From positions 248,001-312,000 of the forward strand of contig NZ_LWHM01000033.1 in assembly GCF_001642735.1 (NCBI RefSeq): 64,000 nt of DNA, read 5' to 3'. A model generated the notes under the pieces. It worked only from the letters and a program-made list of their open reading frames with translations. It made no database searches and had not been told where the DNA came from. The stretch's first letter is position 1. Each line of letters starts with the position of its first letter. The stretch is from Pseudohongiella nitratireducens. GTDB lineage: Bacteria > Pseudomonadota > Gammaproteobacteria > Pseudomonadales > Pseudohongiellaceae. Of the stretch, positions 29,631 through 38,893 are shown piece after piece. The position numbers and the translations under genes were made by a program.

Positions 29631-30662
29631 TCAGTTGTTCGTGTGCAGTTCATCGTTCAAGGCAATACTGGTTTTATTAGTCTGGCACTCGACAGCGCCA
29701 GAGCAAGAATTGCGTCTGAACAGTAAATCATTTTTACCAGACAGCTCTCGCGCTTTTACCCACTCAACCAACTGCCCCTCATTATCAAGTACGCCCACTT
29801 TGGTGCCTGCGGTGACGTAAAGGCCTGCTTCCACCACGCAACGATCGCCCAGCGCGATACCGATACCGGCATTGGCGCCAATCAGGCAGTCTTTGCCAAC
29901 AGAAATGATGGTGGTGCCACCACCTGACAGGGTGCCCATGGTTGAGCAGCCACCCCCGAGATCACTGCCAGCACCAATTGTCACGCCAGCCGAGATGCGA
30001 CCTTCGATCATGGCTGCAGACTCTGTGCCCGCATTAAAGTTAATGAAACCTTCATGCATGACCGTTGTGCCTTCGCCGACATAAGCGCCAAGACGGACCC
30101 GGGCAGTGTCAGCGATCCTGACACCTGCTGGTACCACATAATTGGCCATTTTCGGAAACTTGTCGACGGACATGACATCAAGCAACTCGCCACGTGCCCG
30201 GGCCTGCAGTTGCCGTGCGCCCAGCTCTTCAATGGCAATGGCGCCCTGGCTGGTCCAGGCAATGTTACGCAGCACTCCGAACGCGCCCTGCAAGTTGACT
30301 GAGTGTGGTTTACACAGTCGGTGAGACAGTAAATGCAGTTTCAAATACACTTCAGCGACAGTTGTCGGGGCAACATCTTCCTCGATGAAAGTCGCTATCA
30401 CACTTTGCCGGTTAACCCGAGCCGACTCCTGTAACTCACCGGGAAGCGGGAAGGTCGGATCGTTAGACAGATCCTGCATGGCCTCGCGGCTCAGTTGTAT
30501 GCACGTATTACCGCTTTGGTACCCGCAAGCCTTGATGATATTGGAAATCGTATCCTTCTCAAGCGATAACATAGGCTGTGGGTAGAAAACTTCGATAATC
30601 TCCCCATTTTCATCCAGTGTTGCCAGACCAATTGCGAAGCTGTGAAGTTTATTCGAGCTCAT
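29631..30662 (-). CDS. dapD: Tetrahydrodipicolinate N-succinyltransferase DapD (long form)
   Basis: A 343-residue enzyme transferring succinyl from succinyl-CoA to tetrahydrodipicolinate. The second half is a left-handed beta helix with hexapeptide repeats (VRLGAYVGEGTTVMHEGF, IEGRISAGVTIGAGSDLGGG). The first half is the large alpha/beta domain of the long, Pseudomonas-type DapD; the E. coli type is 274 residues. Adjacent to dapE, so two successive steps of the succinylase branch are co-transcribed. Confidence 0.94.
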   Translation of the reverse strand: MSSNKLHSFAIGLATLDENGEIIEVFYPQPMLSLEKDTISNIIKACGYQSGNTCIQLSREAMQDLSNDPTFPLPGELQESARVNRQSVIATFIEEDVAPTTVAEVYLKLHLLSHRLCKPHSVNLQGAFGVLRNIAWTSQGAIAIEELGARQLQARARGELLDVMSVDKFPKMANYVVPAGVRIADTARVRLGAYVGEGTTVMHEGFINFNAGTESAAMIEGRISAGVTIGAGSDLGGGCSTMGTLSGGGTTIISVGKDCLIGANAGIGIALGDRCVVEAGLYVTAGTKVGVLDNEGQLVEWVKARELSGKNDLLFRRNSCSGAVECQTNKTSIALNDELHTNN

Positions 30663-30687
30663 AATTCGTACATCCTGTTTCTAATAA

Positions 30688-31035
30688 TTAAATTGATTGA
30701 AGATTGCTGAGATCAGCGTAACCCAGCACCCACTGATCATCGCTGACGCGGACCAGAGGACGTTTGATCAGGGCAGGGTGTTGCGCTGCAATCTTTTTGA
30801 AACCGCTGACGGTCAATGCTGTCTCTTTTTCCTGTTCGGCAAGCTGCCGCCAGGTTGTACCCCGGCGGTTCACCAGTTGCTCCGGCGAAAAGTGCGCCAG
30901 CATGTCATCTATCAGAGATGGCGGAATGCCGTCTTTGCGGTAGTCATGTAGCCGCGCTGGCAGCTGCTGCTCATCCAGCCAGCGTAATGATTTTTTAATC
31001 GTGTCACAGTTTTTTATGCCGTAGACAGTCATCAT
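30688..31035 (-). CDS. ArsC-family reductase-like protein (YffB/Spx type)
   Basis: A 115-residue thioredoxin-fold protein. It begins VYGIKNCDTIKKSLRWLD, with the single Cys of the ArsC/Spx family, and has the NRRGTTWRQL and IKRPLVRV segments. YffB-type members usually sit beside dap genes. They are described as glutathione-dependent thiol reductases, but no physiological substrate is established. Two ATGs lie in tandem at 31035 and 31032; either overlaps the glnD stop. Confidence 0.88.
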   Translation of the reverse strand: MMTVYGIKNCDTIKKSLRWLDEQQLPARLHDYRKDGIPPSLIDDMLAHFSPEQLVNRRGTTWRQLAEQEKETALTVSGFKKIAAQHPALIKRPLVRVSDDQWVLGYADLSNLQSI

Positions 31036-33755
31036 GTAGTCAGCTCTTCCATTAACGTTTTTTTCAGGACCTCTATTTTATCAGGTTCAGTGATAGCCTG
31101 ATCATTCTCATCGGTCACGTAAAACAAATCTTCCACCCGTTCTCCCAGTGTGGCAATTCGAGCATTGAGCAGTTGGATATCCTGTTCCGCAAATACTTTA
31201 CCAATGGCTGCAAGTAACCCAGGCTGATCGATACCATTGACTTCCAGAATAGAAAAATCCTGTTCGTCTTTGTTGATCAGGTCAATCTCGATTTGCTGGC
31301 CAAAATGTTTCAGCTTTCTGGGCTGGCGTTTGCGGGGCACACGCAAATGTGCGGAAGGTTCAGCCAGGTATTCGCAAAGCAGTGATTTTATCTCGGCAAT
31401 GCGGTCGGGATTGTCGCCCAATGCTTCACCATCACTGTTGAGAACAGAGTATGTGTTCATGCAGTAGTTCTTGGCGGAAGTAAAAATACGGGCATCATGG
31501 ATGTTCAGTCCCAGTTGCTCCATTGCAGCGGCACTGCTGGCAAACAAATGACTACGGTTAATGGTGTAGATGAAGATGTGAGTCGCCCCTTCAGCAAGCG
31601 AGTCAGTCGTGTCCTGCACCAGCACCAGCGTTTCCTGGTCAGGGTTGTTGCGGTTGTGTTCGTCAATTGACTCTGTATGCCAGACAATATTGGCCACCGA
31701 TTCGCGGACAAAATATTCGTCGTCAGTGTTTTGCCAGATTGCCAGTACAGCATCACGGTCAACGCCTTTGTCGCTGAGTTTGGTCAGTGCGCTTTCCTGT
31801 TTGTCCTTGATACGATCGGCACGGTCTATCGGGTTTTCCAGACCGCGTCGTAATTCTTTCTTGGTGCTCAGGTAGAGTTGGCGCAGGAGGGATGCGCGCC
31901 AGGCATTCCAAAGCGTAGGGTTGGTCGCATTAATGTCGGCAACGGTCAGTGCATAGAGATAATCCAGGTGTAGTTTGTCACCGACCTGCAGGGCAAAGTC
32001 GTGAATCACTTCCGGGTCTGAGATGTCTCTGCGCTGGGCAGTCATGGACATTAACAGGTGTTTGCCGACCAGCCATGAAACCAGTTTGGCGTCCCAGCTA
32101 CTGAGGTGGTGACGTTCACAGAAGTTCACCGCATCATCCATACCCAGTTGCGAGTGGTCGCCGCCACGGCCTTTGGCGATATCGTGATAAAGGCCGGCAA
32201 TATACAACAGCTCAATTTTTGGCAGTTTATTGGCAATATGGGCTGCAATAGGAAAATTTTCTTCAGCCTCTGGCAGTCGGAAGCGGCGCATGTTTTCAAC
32301 CACCTGCAAGGTATGCGCATCCACTGTGTAAATGTGGAAAAGGTCATGTTGCATTTTACCGGTGATTGCGCCGAATTCTGGCAGGTAGCGTCCAAGTATC
32401 CCATATCGTGCCATTCTGCGAAGCTGGGCAGTGAGGTTATGGGGAGAGCGTAAAAGCTCCATAAACAGTGTGGTGTTGCGGATATCGTGACGGAAGTCGT
32501 CATCAATCAGCTCGCGATGTTCGCGGATCAGCCGGATAGTGGAGGCACGCACGCCCTGAATATCAGGGTTTTGCGCCATGAGTACAAAGACTTCGATCAG
32601 TGCAAAGGGGAAGCGGTTAAAAATCTGATCGTTACACGCCTCGATATAGCTATTGCGAATCTGAAAGCGATTATTGATTTTGCTGATTTCGGTTTTTTCA
32701 CCTGCTCGTAAAATCGCCTCTTCAAAATGCTGCAACAGCAAATCATTCAGCTCCCGGAGCGTCGCCACAGCGCGATAGTACTGCTGCATGAGTTTCTCAA
32801 TGGCCAGGCTTTTGTCGTCATCTTCCAGGCCGAAAATGGCAGCCAGGTCGCGCTGCTTGTCAAACAGCAGGCGGTCTTCTTTTCGCTTTGACAGCAAATG
32901 CAGGCCATAGCGTAATCGCCACAACAGGTTTTCACCTTCGCGTAACTGACTGAATTCATTTTCAGTGAGAAACCCGGGCGCAACCAGTTCGTCCAGGCTG
33001 TCAGCATTAAAATGCCGTTTGGCTATCCAGGCAACAGTCTGGATGTCCCTCAGGCCGCCAGGGGACGTTTTAACGTTAGGCTCCAGGGCATAATCAATAT
33101 CGTAGTACTTATCATGCCGGGCAATCTGTTCATCGCGTTTTGCGGTAAAAAACTCCGGGTCCGGCCATACCTTGTTGTCCTGAGTTGTTGCAATCATTTC
33201 GTCGCGCAGTGAACCGGGCCCGACCAACGTCCGGGACTCCATCAGGCTGGTGGCGACGGTAATGTCTTTCAGCGCTTCACTTCTGCATTGCTTGATTGTC
33301 CTTACGCTCTGGCCAATCTCAAGGTTAATGTCCCAGAGCATGGTGAAGAACTGGCCAATACTTTCCCGGTTTTCCTTGGTGACATCTTTGCGCATCAGCA
33401 GTAGCAAGTCGATGTCAGAATGGGGGTGCAACTCGCCACGGCCATATCCACCGACAGCCAGCAAGCTGATTTCATCACTGGCGTGCCAGTCAAATACACC
33501 CCAGGCTGCCTGTATGATGTGATCAATCACGTAGGCACGACCCTGTACCAGTTCACGAATCTCCCAGCCATTGCGATATGCGTCATCAAAGATCTCTCTC
33601 GCATTATTGAGCAGCTCACGAAAAGCCGCTGTGGCCTTGTCAGCGTGCGCCTGGTTATCCAGTGGAGAGAGGTCCAGTTTTTCCAGCAGGCGTGTTAATG
33701 CCACTGGCGGGCGACTCGTTGCCGTTTCAGCAGTACTCATGTCAGGTAGTCTCAT
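31032..33755 (-). CDS. glnD: Bifunctional uridylyltransferase/uridylyl-removing enzyme GlnD
   Basis: A 907-residue nitrogen sensor that uridylylates PII under nitrogen limitation and removes UMP when glutamine is high. The nucleotidyltransferase motif is GGYGRGELHPHSDIDLLL. The central HD hydrolase domain has YHDIAKGRGGDHSQLG. Two C-terminal ACT domains sense glutamine (YTINRSHLFASSAAAM; VNGIDQPGLLAAIG). It lies directly downstream of map, as in Pseudomonas and E. coli. The start could also be ATG 33740; neither has a clear ribosome binding site. Confidence 0.96.
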   Translation of the reverse strand: MRLPDMSTAETATSRPPVALTRLLEKLDLSPLDNQAHADKATAAFRELLNNAREIFDDAYRNGWEIRELVQGRAYVIDHIIQAAWGVFDWHASDEISLLAVGGYGRGELHPHSDIDLLLLMRKDVTKENRESIGQFFTMLWDINLEIGQSVRTIKQCRSEALKDITVATSLMESRTLVGPGSLRDEMIATTQDNKVWPDPEFFTAKRDEQIARHDKYYDIDYALEPNVKTSPGGLRDIQTVAWIAKRHFNADSLDELVAPGFLTENEFSQLREGENLLWRLRYGLHLLSKRKEDRLLFDKQRDLAAIFGLEDDDKSLAIEKLMQQYYRAVATLRELNDLLLQHFEEAILRAGEKTEISKINNRFQIRNSYIEACNDQIFNRFPFALIEVFVLMAQNPDIQGVRASTIRLIREHRELIDDDFRHDIRNTTLFMELLRSPHNLTAQLRRMARYGILGRYLPEFGAITGKMQHDLFHIYTVDAHTLQVVENMRRFRLPEAEENFPIAAHIANKLPKIELLYIAGLYHDIAKGRGGDHSQLGMDDAVNFCERHHLSSWDAKLVSWLVGKHLLMSMTAQRRDISDPEVIHDFALQVGDKLHLDYLYALTVADINATNPTLWNAWRASLLRQLYLSTKKELRRGLENPIDRADRIKDKQESALTKLSDKGVDRDAVLAIWQNTDDEYFVRESVANIVWHTESIDEHNRNNPDQETLVLVQDTTDSLAEGATHIFIYTINRSHLFASSAAAMEQLGLNIHDARIFTSAKNYCMNTYSVLNSDGEALGDNPDRIAEIKSLLCEYLAEPSAHLRVPRKRQPRKLKHFGQQIEIDLINKDEQDFSILEVNGIDQPGLLAAIGKVFAEQDIQLLNARIATLGERVEDLFYVTDENDQAITEPDKIEVLKKTLMEELTT

Positions 33756-33781
33756 TTGTCAGTGGCGGAGGGTGTCGTAAT

Positions 33782-34558
33782 TTAACCGAATGACTCTTCT
33801 GATCGTATTGTCATGATCTCAAAACCATCCGCTGTCACGGCCAGTGTGTGCTCCCATTGTGCGGAAAGCCGTCGGTCCTTGGTCGTGACCGTCCAACCAT
33901 CAGTTTTGGAAAGCTTGGTGTGACGTGTTCCCAGATTAATCATGGGTTCAATTGTAAAGGTCATGCCTTCTTCAATCACCAGACCCTGGCCAGGTTTGCC
34001 GTAATGCAGGATTTGTGGTTCTTCATGAAAAATTTTGCCAATACCGTGACCACAATATTCGCGCACCACTGAATAGTTGTTGCGCTCAGCATGCTCCTGT
34101 ATAACGTGTCCGATATCCCCCAGCGTGACGCCAGGTTTAACGATTTCAATACCACGATACATGCACTCCTGGGTAATACGGCACAGACGTTTCGCATGTG
34201 GCGCAACATCACCCACGAAGAACATTTTGCTGGTATCACCATGATAACCGTCTTTAATGACCGTCACATCGATATTGATAATATCGCCATTCTTCAGGAT
34301 TTTCGATTCACTGGGAATGCCATGGCAGACAACATGGTTGACTGAAGTGCAGACCGACTTGGGAAAACCGTTATAATTCAATGGGGCAGGGATAGCACCC
34401 TGAACATTGACAATGTAATCGTGGCAGATTCTGTCAAGCTCACCTGTACTGACGCCTGGTTTGACGTATTCACCAATCATTTCCAGTACAGTTGCGGCCA
34501 ACTGGCCAGCAATGCGCATTTTTTCAATTTCGTCCTGAGTCTTGATAATGACAGGCAT
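33782..34558 (-). CDS. map: Methionine aminopeptidase, type I
   Basis: A 258-residue dimetal aminopeptidase removing initiator Met. The metal ligands lie in NIDVTVIKDGYHGDTSKMF (two Asp), YCGHGIGKIFHEEP (His), TIEPM (Glu) and the C-terminal QWEHT (Glu). It lacks the N-terminal extension of larger types. It is first in the map-glnD-yffB-dapD-dapE series. In E. coli and Pseudomonas the divergent neighbour is rpsB-tsf; here it is a DUF533 gene. Confidence 0.97.
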   Translation of the reverse strand: MPVIIKTQDEIEKMRIAGQLAATVLEMIGEYVKPGVSTGELDRICHDYIVNVQGAIPAPLNYNGFPKSVCTSVNHVVCHGIPSESKILKNGDIINIDVTVIKDGYHGDTSKMFFVGDVAPHAKRLCRITQECMYRGIEIVKPGVTLGDIGHVIQEHAERNNYSVVREYCGHGIGKIFHEEPQILHYGKPGQGLVIEEGMTFTIEPMINLGTRHTKLSKTDGWTVTTKDRRLSAQWEHTLAVTADGFEIMTIRSEESFG

Positions 34559-34630
34559 GCCTGTATATTTCCCGGTTAGAATGAATATTGCTATTGTATG
34601 TTTTTACAGCATTTAGTGGAACCCGATAAG

Positions 34631-35377
34631 ATGATAGATCCGAATCAGTTGCTTTCTCAGTTTTTGGGTAAAAATAATGTTGGTAACTCGCACCCGACAA
34701 ATCAGCCGACACAGCAAGGTTCAGGCGGTAACGGTCTAACCGACATGCTGGGTGGCAGTTTTGGTAAAGGGGCAGCGGCAGGAGGCGTGTTAGGCTTGTT
34801 GCTGGGTAACAAGAAGATGCGCAAGATGGGTGGCAAGGCCCTGCTTTATGGCGGTGCAGCTGCAGCAGGACTGGTTGCCTACAAAGCCTGGCAAGGCCGA
34901 CAAGGTGTCGCACAACCATCTGCCAATTATTCTGCAACGGCGCCATCACCGGCAACGTCCACGGCACAGGAGATTCCGCCAGACACAAACCAGTCCTTGC
35001 GGCTGATCAAGGCCATGATTGGTGCCGCTAAAGCGGATGGTCATATTGATGCCAGCGAACAGACTGCTATTTTTCAGCAGGTTGAATCCATGTCGCTGGA
35101 TGCTGAGGCCAAGGCGTGTATTTTCGACTGCTTGTCAAAGCCTGTCTCTCTGGCTGAGCTAAGTGAAGGGGTGGGCACGATGGAAGAGGCGTCTCAGATC
35201 TATGTTGTATCACGTCTGGCAATAGACCTGGATCATCCGGCAGAAAAAGCCTGGCTGGACGCTTTGGCGCAGCGTCTGCAGATTCCTGCAGACCTGCGCC
35301 AAAACCTGGATCAGCCTTTTGTCGAAGTGGAATCGAGCAATGATCGCCTGAGCGACTCGCCACGGCCGATGGCATAG
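34631..35377 (+). CDS. DUF533 (YebE-like) inner-membrane protein
   Basis: A 248-residue protein. A Gly-rich N-terminal region has a hydrophobic stretch ([19 protein letters not shown], then [21 protein letters not shown]), a Pro/Ser/Thr linker at about residues 85-115, and a C-terminal TerB-like helical domain ([18 protein letters not shown]). This is the DUF533/YebE architecture, of unknown function and often in cell-envelope stress regulons. ATG 34631 is preferred over an upstream TTG at 34598. The last 67 bases overlap the ugd gene on the other strand. Confidence 0.82.
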   Translation: MIDPNQLLSQFLGKNNVGNSHPTNQPTQQGSGGNGLTDMLGGSFGKGAAAGGVLGLLLGNKKMRKMGGKALLYGGAAAAGLVAYKAWQGRQGVAQPSANYSATAPSPATSTAQEIPPDTNQSLRLIKAMIGAAKADGHIDASEQTAIFQQVESMSLDAEAKACIFDCLSKPVSLAELSEGVGTMEEASQIYVVSRLAIDLDHPAEKAWLDALAQRLQIPADLRQNLDQPFVEVESSNDRLSDSPRPMA

Positions 35378-36678
35378 TAGGTGAGTCCGGCCGCTTCGAC
35401 TCTGCTGGGCTCATACATGTTTCTGCCATCAAAAATGACTTTGTCGCTGAGCGTTTCGGCCAGCGCGTCAAAATTGGCGGCCCGGAAATGTTGCCATTCG
35501 GTGCAAATAATCAGCGCATCAGCACCCGTCAACGCCGCATCCCTTGTCCCTGTCAGCAGCAGGCCAGGGTGCTGTCCGTATATTCTTTCCACTTCTTCCA
35601 TGGCTTCGGGGTCATAAGCCTGAACTTTGGCACCGGCCTCCCATAGCGCTTCCATGATCTGGCGGCTGGGTGCTTCGCGCATATCATCCGTTTTAGGCTT
35701 GAAAGACAGTCCCCAGAGGGCAAATGTTTTGCCTTTGATGTCACCTTGGTAATGCTGGTTCACCCGGTTGACAAGGTGCAGCTTTTGCTTGGCATTAACC
35801 TGCTCAACTGCATCCAGGATGCGCATTGGCAGGCCGTGTTCGCCGCCGGTGCGTTGTAAGGCCTGGACATCTTTCGGAAAACAGGAGCCACCATAGCCAA
35901 TGCCCGGGTAAATGAACTGGTAACCGATACGGGGGTCGGAGCCAATACCGTGTCGAACCTGTTCCACGTCGGCACCCAGTTCCTCAGCCAGAATGGCGAT
36001 TTCATTCATGAAACTGATTTTTGTCGCTAACATGGCGTTAGCGGCATATTTAGTCAGTTCGGCTGCTCTGATATCCATGAAGATCATGCGATCAGAATTG
36101 CGGTTGAATGGCGCATATAGCTCGGTCATTTGTTTGCGCACATGGTCCGAATCAGTGCCGACGACGATCCGGTCTGGTTTCATGAAGTCATTGACCGCGG
36201 CGCCTTCTTTGAGGAATTCGGGGTTCGACGCAACATCAATAATCAGATCTTTGTTTCTGGTGGTCAGTTCTTCGACAATGGCCGCTTTAACCTTGTCTGA
36301 CGTGCCAACAGGAACGGTAGACTTGGTGATGACTGTTTTACGCACTTCCATGCGTCGTCCCACATCCCTGGCAACTGCAAGTACATATTTCAGGTCTGCT
36401 GAGCCGTCTTCATCGGGCGGTGTGCCGACAGCGATAAAGATAATGTCAGCAAAGGCGACAGCCTCATCGGCATCATCGGTGAAGTGTAAATTGTCCAGTT
36501 TGCTGTTTTCAGCGACGATATTCTCCAACCCGGGTTCATAGATCGGAATAATGCCATTGCGCAATTTTTCGACCTTCTGACTATCCACATCCATGCACAT
36601 TACCTGGTGGCCTGAGTCGGCCAGGCAGCTACCCGTTACAAGGCCTACGTAGCCAGTTCCAAATATCGTTACCTTCAT
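35311..36678 (-). CDS. UDP-glucose 6-dehydrogenase family protein
   Basis: A 455-residue NAD-dependent 4-electron dehydrogenase of the UDP-glucose/GDP-mannose family. The N-terminal Rossmann fold is [20 protein letters not shown], the middle domain carries [10 protein letters not shown], and the catalytic Cys is in [15 protein letters not shown]. The C-terminal domain has [17 protein letters not shown]. It most resembles UDP-glucose dehydrogenases (Ugd/TuaD), which would supply UDP-glucuronate for polysaccharide. GDP-mannose dehydrogenase (AlgD) is less likely. The ATG with AGGGAAG upstream is chosen over a start 11 codons earlier. No polysaccharide cluster is adjacent. Confidence 0.92.
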   Translation of the reverse strand: MKVTIFGTGYVGLVTGSCLADSGHQVMCMDVDSQKVEKLRNGIIPIYEPGLENIVAENSKLDNLHFTDDADEAVAFADIIFIAVGTPPDEDGSADLKYVLAVARDVGRRMEVRKTVITKSTVPVGTSDKVKAAIVEELTTRNKDLIIDVASNPEFLKEGAAVNDFMKPDRIVVGTDSDHVRKQMTELYAPFNRNSDRMIFMDIRAAELTKYAANAMLATKISFMNEIAILAEELGADVEQVRHGIGSDPRIGYQFIYPGIGYGGSCFPKDVQALQRTGGEHGLPMRILDAVEQVNAKQKLHLVNRVNQHYQGDIKGKTFALWGLSFKPKTDDMREAPSRQIMEALWEAGAKVQAYDPEAMEEVERIYGQHPGLLLTGTRDAALTGADALIICTEWQHFRAANFDALAETLSDKVIFDGRNMYEPSRVEAAGLTYYAIGRGESLRRSLLDSTSTKG

Positions 36679-36733
36679 GTAAGAACTTCCCTGACAAATG
36701 TAAAAGACCAAGTTTAGTACAGCTGCTTGTCAC

Positions 36734-36743
36734 TGTCATGACA
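36734..36743 (+). other. Short perfect palindrome between ugd and the patatin gene
   Basis: TGTCATGACA lies 55 bases upstream of the ugd ATG, between two minus-strand genes. It could be an operator for ugd. A small GGGTTATTACCC hairpin (minus strand) lies beside it and may end the patatin transcript weakly. Confidence 0.25.
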
Positions 36744-36764
36744 CATATGGGTAATAACCCGCCG

Positions 36765-37928
36765 CTATTCGTTAAAAAATTTTAATACCTGTTCCCGCTT
36801 GGCCTGGGCGTCAGCAATACCCAGTTTCATCAGGTCACTGCAATAATGATGATCAAACATCAGCAGGCTGGCCAGAGAGTTTGAGTTGGTATCGCGTAAA
36901 AACAGGCGTATCGACTTCGGCAGGCGATGGTAATGCGCATCGGCGATATGGTTAGGATCTTCTGACGGAGTAATACTGAGCAGGTCAATAGGTCGAATGT
37001 CGTGGGCCGGCTTACCCCGGCATTGAGCCAACAGGGCGTTATGACGCTGCAGTGTCGCAATGTCATGCTCCAGTGAGTCAACAAACGCACTATTGAGGAT
37101 ATGCCCAAGGATTTGTGACAGGGACGGCTGGGCGACATCCTCATCTTTCGCGGGGTGTTTGCGCCGGCTGCCGCTAACGCCAATCGCCAGTATTTTTTCA
37201 GCCCCCAAATGAATCGCGGGACTCAGTGGTGCCAATTGACGAATGGCGCCATCACCAAAGTATTCCCGGTTGATTTTGATGGCAGGAAATAACGATGGGA
37301 TAGCTGTTGAGGCCATCAGGTGCTGGTGGCGAAGCTCTGTACGAATGCCAATTCTGTGTGGGCGGCTCCAGTTGTCTACCTCTTTGGTTGACTGAAAAAA
37401 AGAGACAGACTCACCACTGCTATACCCGGAAGCATTCACTACAAGGCTATCCAGGTACCCCAGGGACATGTTTTCACCAACCCGCTCAAGCTTCAGAACG
37501 CTGGATAGCAGCTCCTGCAGAGGCCTGTTATCGAGTAGAGATGGCGCCATCTTGCGACCGCGATTGGCTAGAAATGAGAAAACCCAGTTTGAGGCGCTAC
37601 TGAGCAAACCCGAGGAATCAAGGCGATAAACACGATCAATGGTGATGTTTTCCCAGACATATTCAAGCATTCGCACGGAAGTTTTCAATTTATGTGCATG
37701 GGTCGCCAGTCCGGTGGCGTTTAACGCTCCGGCCGAGGTGCCAGAGATAATACGGAAAGGGTTGGGGCGGTCATCATTAAGTATGCGGGCAATGCCTCTC
37801 ATGACCCCGACCTGGTAAGCAGCTCTTGCTCCGCCACCCGATAATACCAATGCAGTTTGAGGAACAGGTTTATTGTCTTGTCGGCTTAGCATATTATCAC
37901 TGGATTCCTGATCATATTGCGCATGCAT
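36765..37928 (-). CDS. Patatin-like phospholipase
   Basis: A 387-residue serine acyl hydrolase. The oxyanion loop is GGGARAAYQVG, the nucleophile Ser lies in GTSAGAL (GxSxG), and the catalytic Asp in GDGA (YFGDGAIRQ), all in the expected order. No signal peptide is seen, so it is presumably cytosolic or membrane-associated. The C-terminal 130 residues are helical, with RLFLRDTNSNSLASLL. ATG 37892 is an alternative start that removes a poorly ordered leader of 12 residues. It is divergent from the nucleotidase gene. Substrate unknown. Confidence 0.88.
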   Translation of the reverse strand: MHAQYDQESSDNMLSRQDNKPVPQTALVLSGGGARAAYQVGVMRGIARILNDDRPNPFRIISGTSAGALNATGLATHAHKLKTSVRMLEYVWENITIDRVYRLDSSGLLSSASNWVFSFLANRGRKMAPSLLDNRPLQELLSSVLKLERVGENMSLGYLDSLVVNASGYSSGESVSFFQSTKEVDNWSRPHRIGIRTELRHQHLMASTAIPSLFPAIKINREYFGDGAIRQLAPLSPAIHLGAEKILAIGVSGSRRKHPAKDEDVAQPSLSQILGHILNSAFVDSLEHDIATLQRHNALLAQCRGKPAHDIRPIDLLSITPSEDPNHIADAHYHRLPKSIRLFLRDTNSNSLASLLMFDHHYCSDLMKLGIADAQAKREQVLKFFNE

Positions 37929-37957
37929 GTTGCGCTTAACGCTAACACGGATTGAGA

Positions 37958-38893
37958 ATGTCAGACAGACTGGTTATTGCCATTTCTTCACGTGCCTTGT
38001 TCGACCTGAACGAAAGTCACTCTATATTTGAAGAACAGGGCCTGGATGCTTACCAACAATATCAGATTGCTCATGAAAATGAGCCCTTGCAGCCAGGCGG
38101 TGCTTTCAGCCTGGTTCGAAAACTGTTGCGGTTGAATGAAAATCTTGACCGCCAGGCGGTTGAAGTGATTTTACTTTCCAGGAACAGTGCGGATACCGGC
38201 CTGCGAATCTTTAATTCAATTGAACATTACGATCTGGCTATTTCACGTGCTGCCTTTTCCGGCGGTGACAGCCCCTATCGCTATATCGCTGCCTTCAATT
38301 GTCACCTGTTTTTATCCATGGATGGGGCTGATGTCAGACATGCCCTGGAGTCAGGTGTAGCAGCTGCAACTATTTTACCGTCCAACCCCCAAACCAATTC
38401 TTCCGGTCGTTTAAAGTTTGCCTTTGACGGGGATGCGGTACTTTTTTCAGATGAAGCTGAGCGTATCTATAAAACGCAAGGGCTGGAAGCGTTTACCCGC
38501 AGCGAGAAGAATTCGGCTGACCAGCCGCTGTCAGGCGGACCCTTCAAGCCTTTCCTGTCAGCGCTCCAGCAACTGCAAACGGCATTTCCGGCTGGTGAAT
38601 CTCCCATACGTACCTGTCTGGTTACTGCGCGCTCAGCGCCAGCCCACGAGCGTGTCGTAAAGACGTTGCGAGCCTGGAATATTCGTATTGATGAAAGCCT
38701 GTTTCTGGGTGGCATGGAGAAGGGCAGTTTCCTGAAAGCGTTTGATGCGGATGTCTTCTTTGATGATCAGCAAGGACATTGTGAATCAGCGCGAGAGCAT
38801 GTTGCGACAGGTCATGTGCCTCACGGGGTGGCAAATGAGCTGAAAGCACAGAATAAATCAGCAAAAAATAATAAAAAGGATTCATCATCATGA
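37958..38893 (+). CDS. Cytosolic 5'-nucleotidase (NT5C1-like)
   Basis: A 311-residue protein of the 5'-nucleotidase family that includes vertebrate cytosolic 5'-nucleotidase 1A/1B. It opens LVIAISSRALFDLN, then LLSRNSADTGLRIFNS and ISRAAFSGGDSPYRY, and has the HAD-like Asp region KFAFDGDAVLFSDEAE and VFFDDQQGHCESA. Family members hydrolyse AMP and other nucleoside monophosphates. Its ATGA overlap with cysB couples it to the sulfur regulator. ATG 37958 is chosen over TTG 37952. Nucleotide specificity cannot be read from the sequence. Confidence 0.87.
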   Translation: MSDRLVIAISSRALFDLNESHSIFEEQGLDAYQQYQIAHENEPLQPGGAFSLVRKLLRLNENLDRQAVEVILLSRNSADTGLRIFNSIEHYDLAISRAAFSGGDSPYRYIAAFNCHLFLSMDGADVRHALESGVAAATILPSNPQTNSSGRLKFAFDGDAVLFSDEAERIYKTQGLEAFTRSEKNSADQPLSGGPFKPFLSALQQLQTAFPAGESPIRTCLVTARSAPAHERVVKTLRAWNIRIDESLFLGGMEKGSFLKAFDADVFFDDQQGHCESAREHVATGHVPHGVANELKAQNKSAKNNKKDSSS

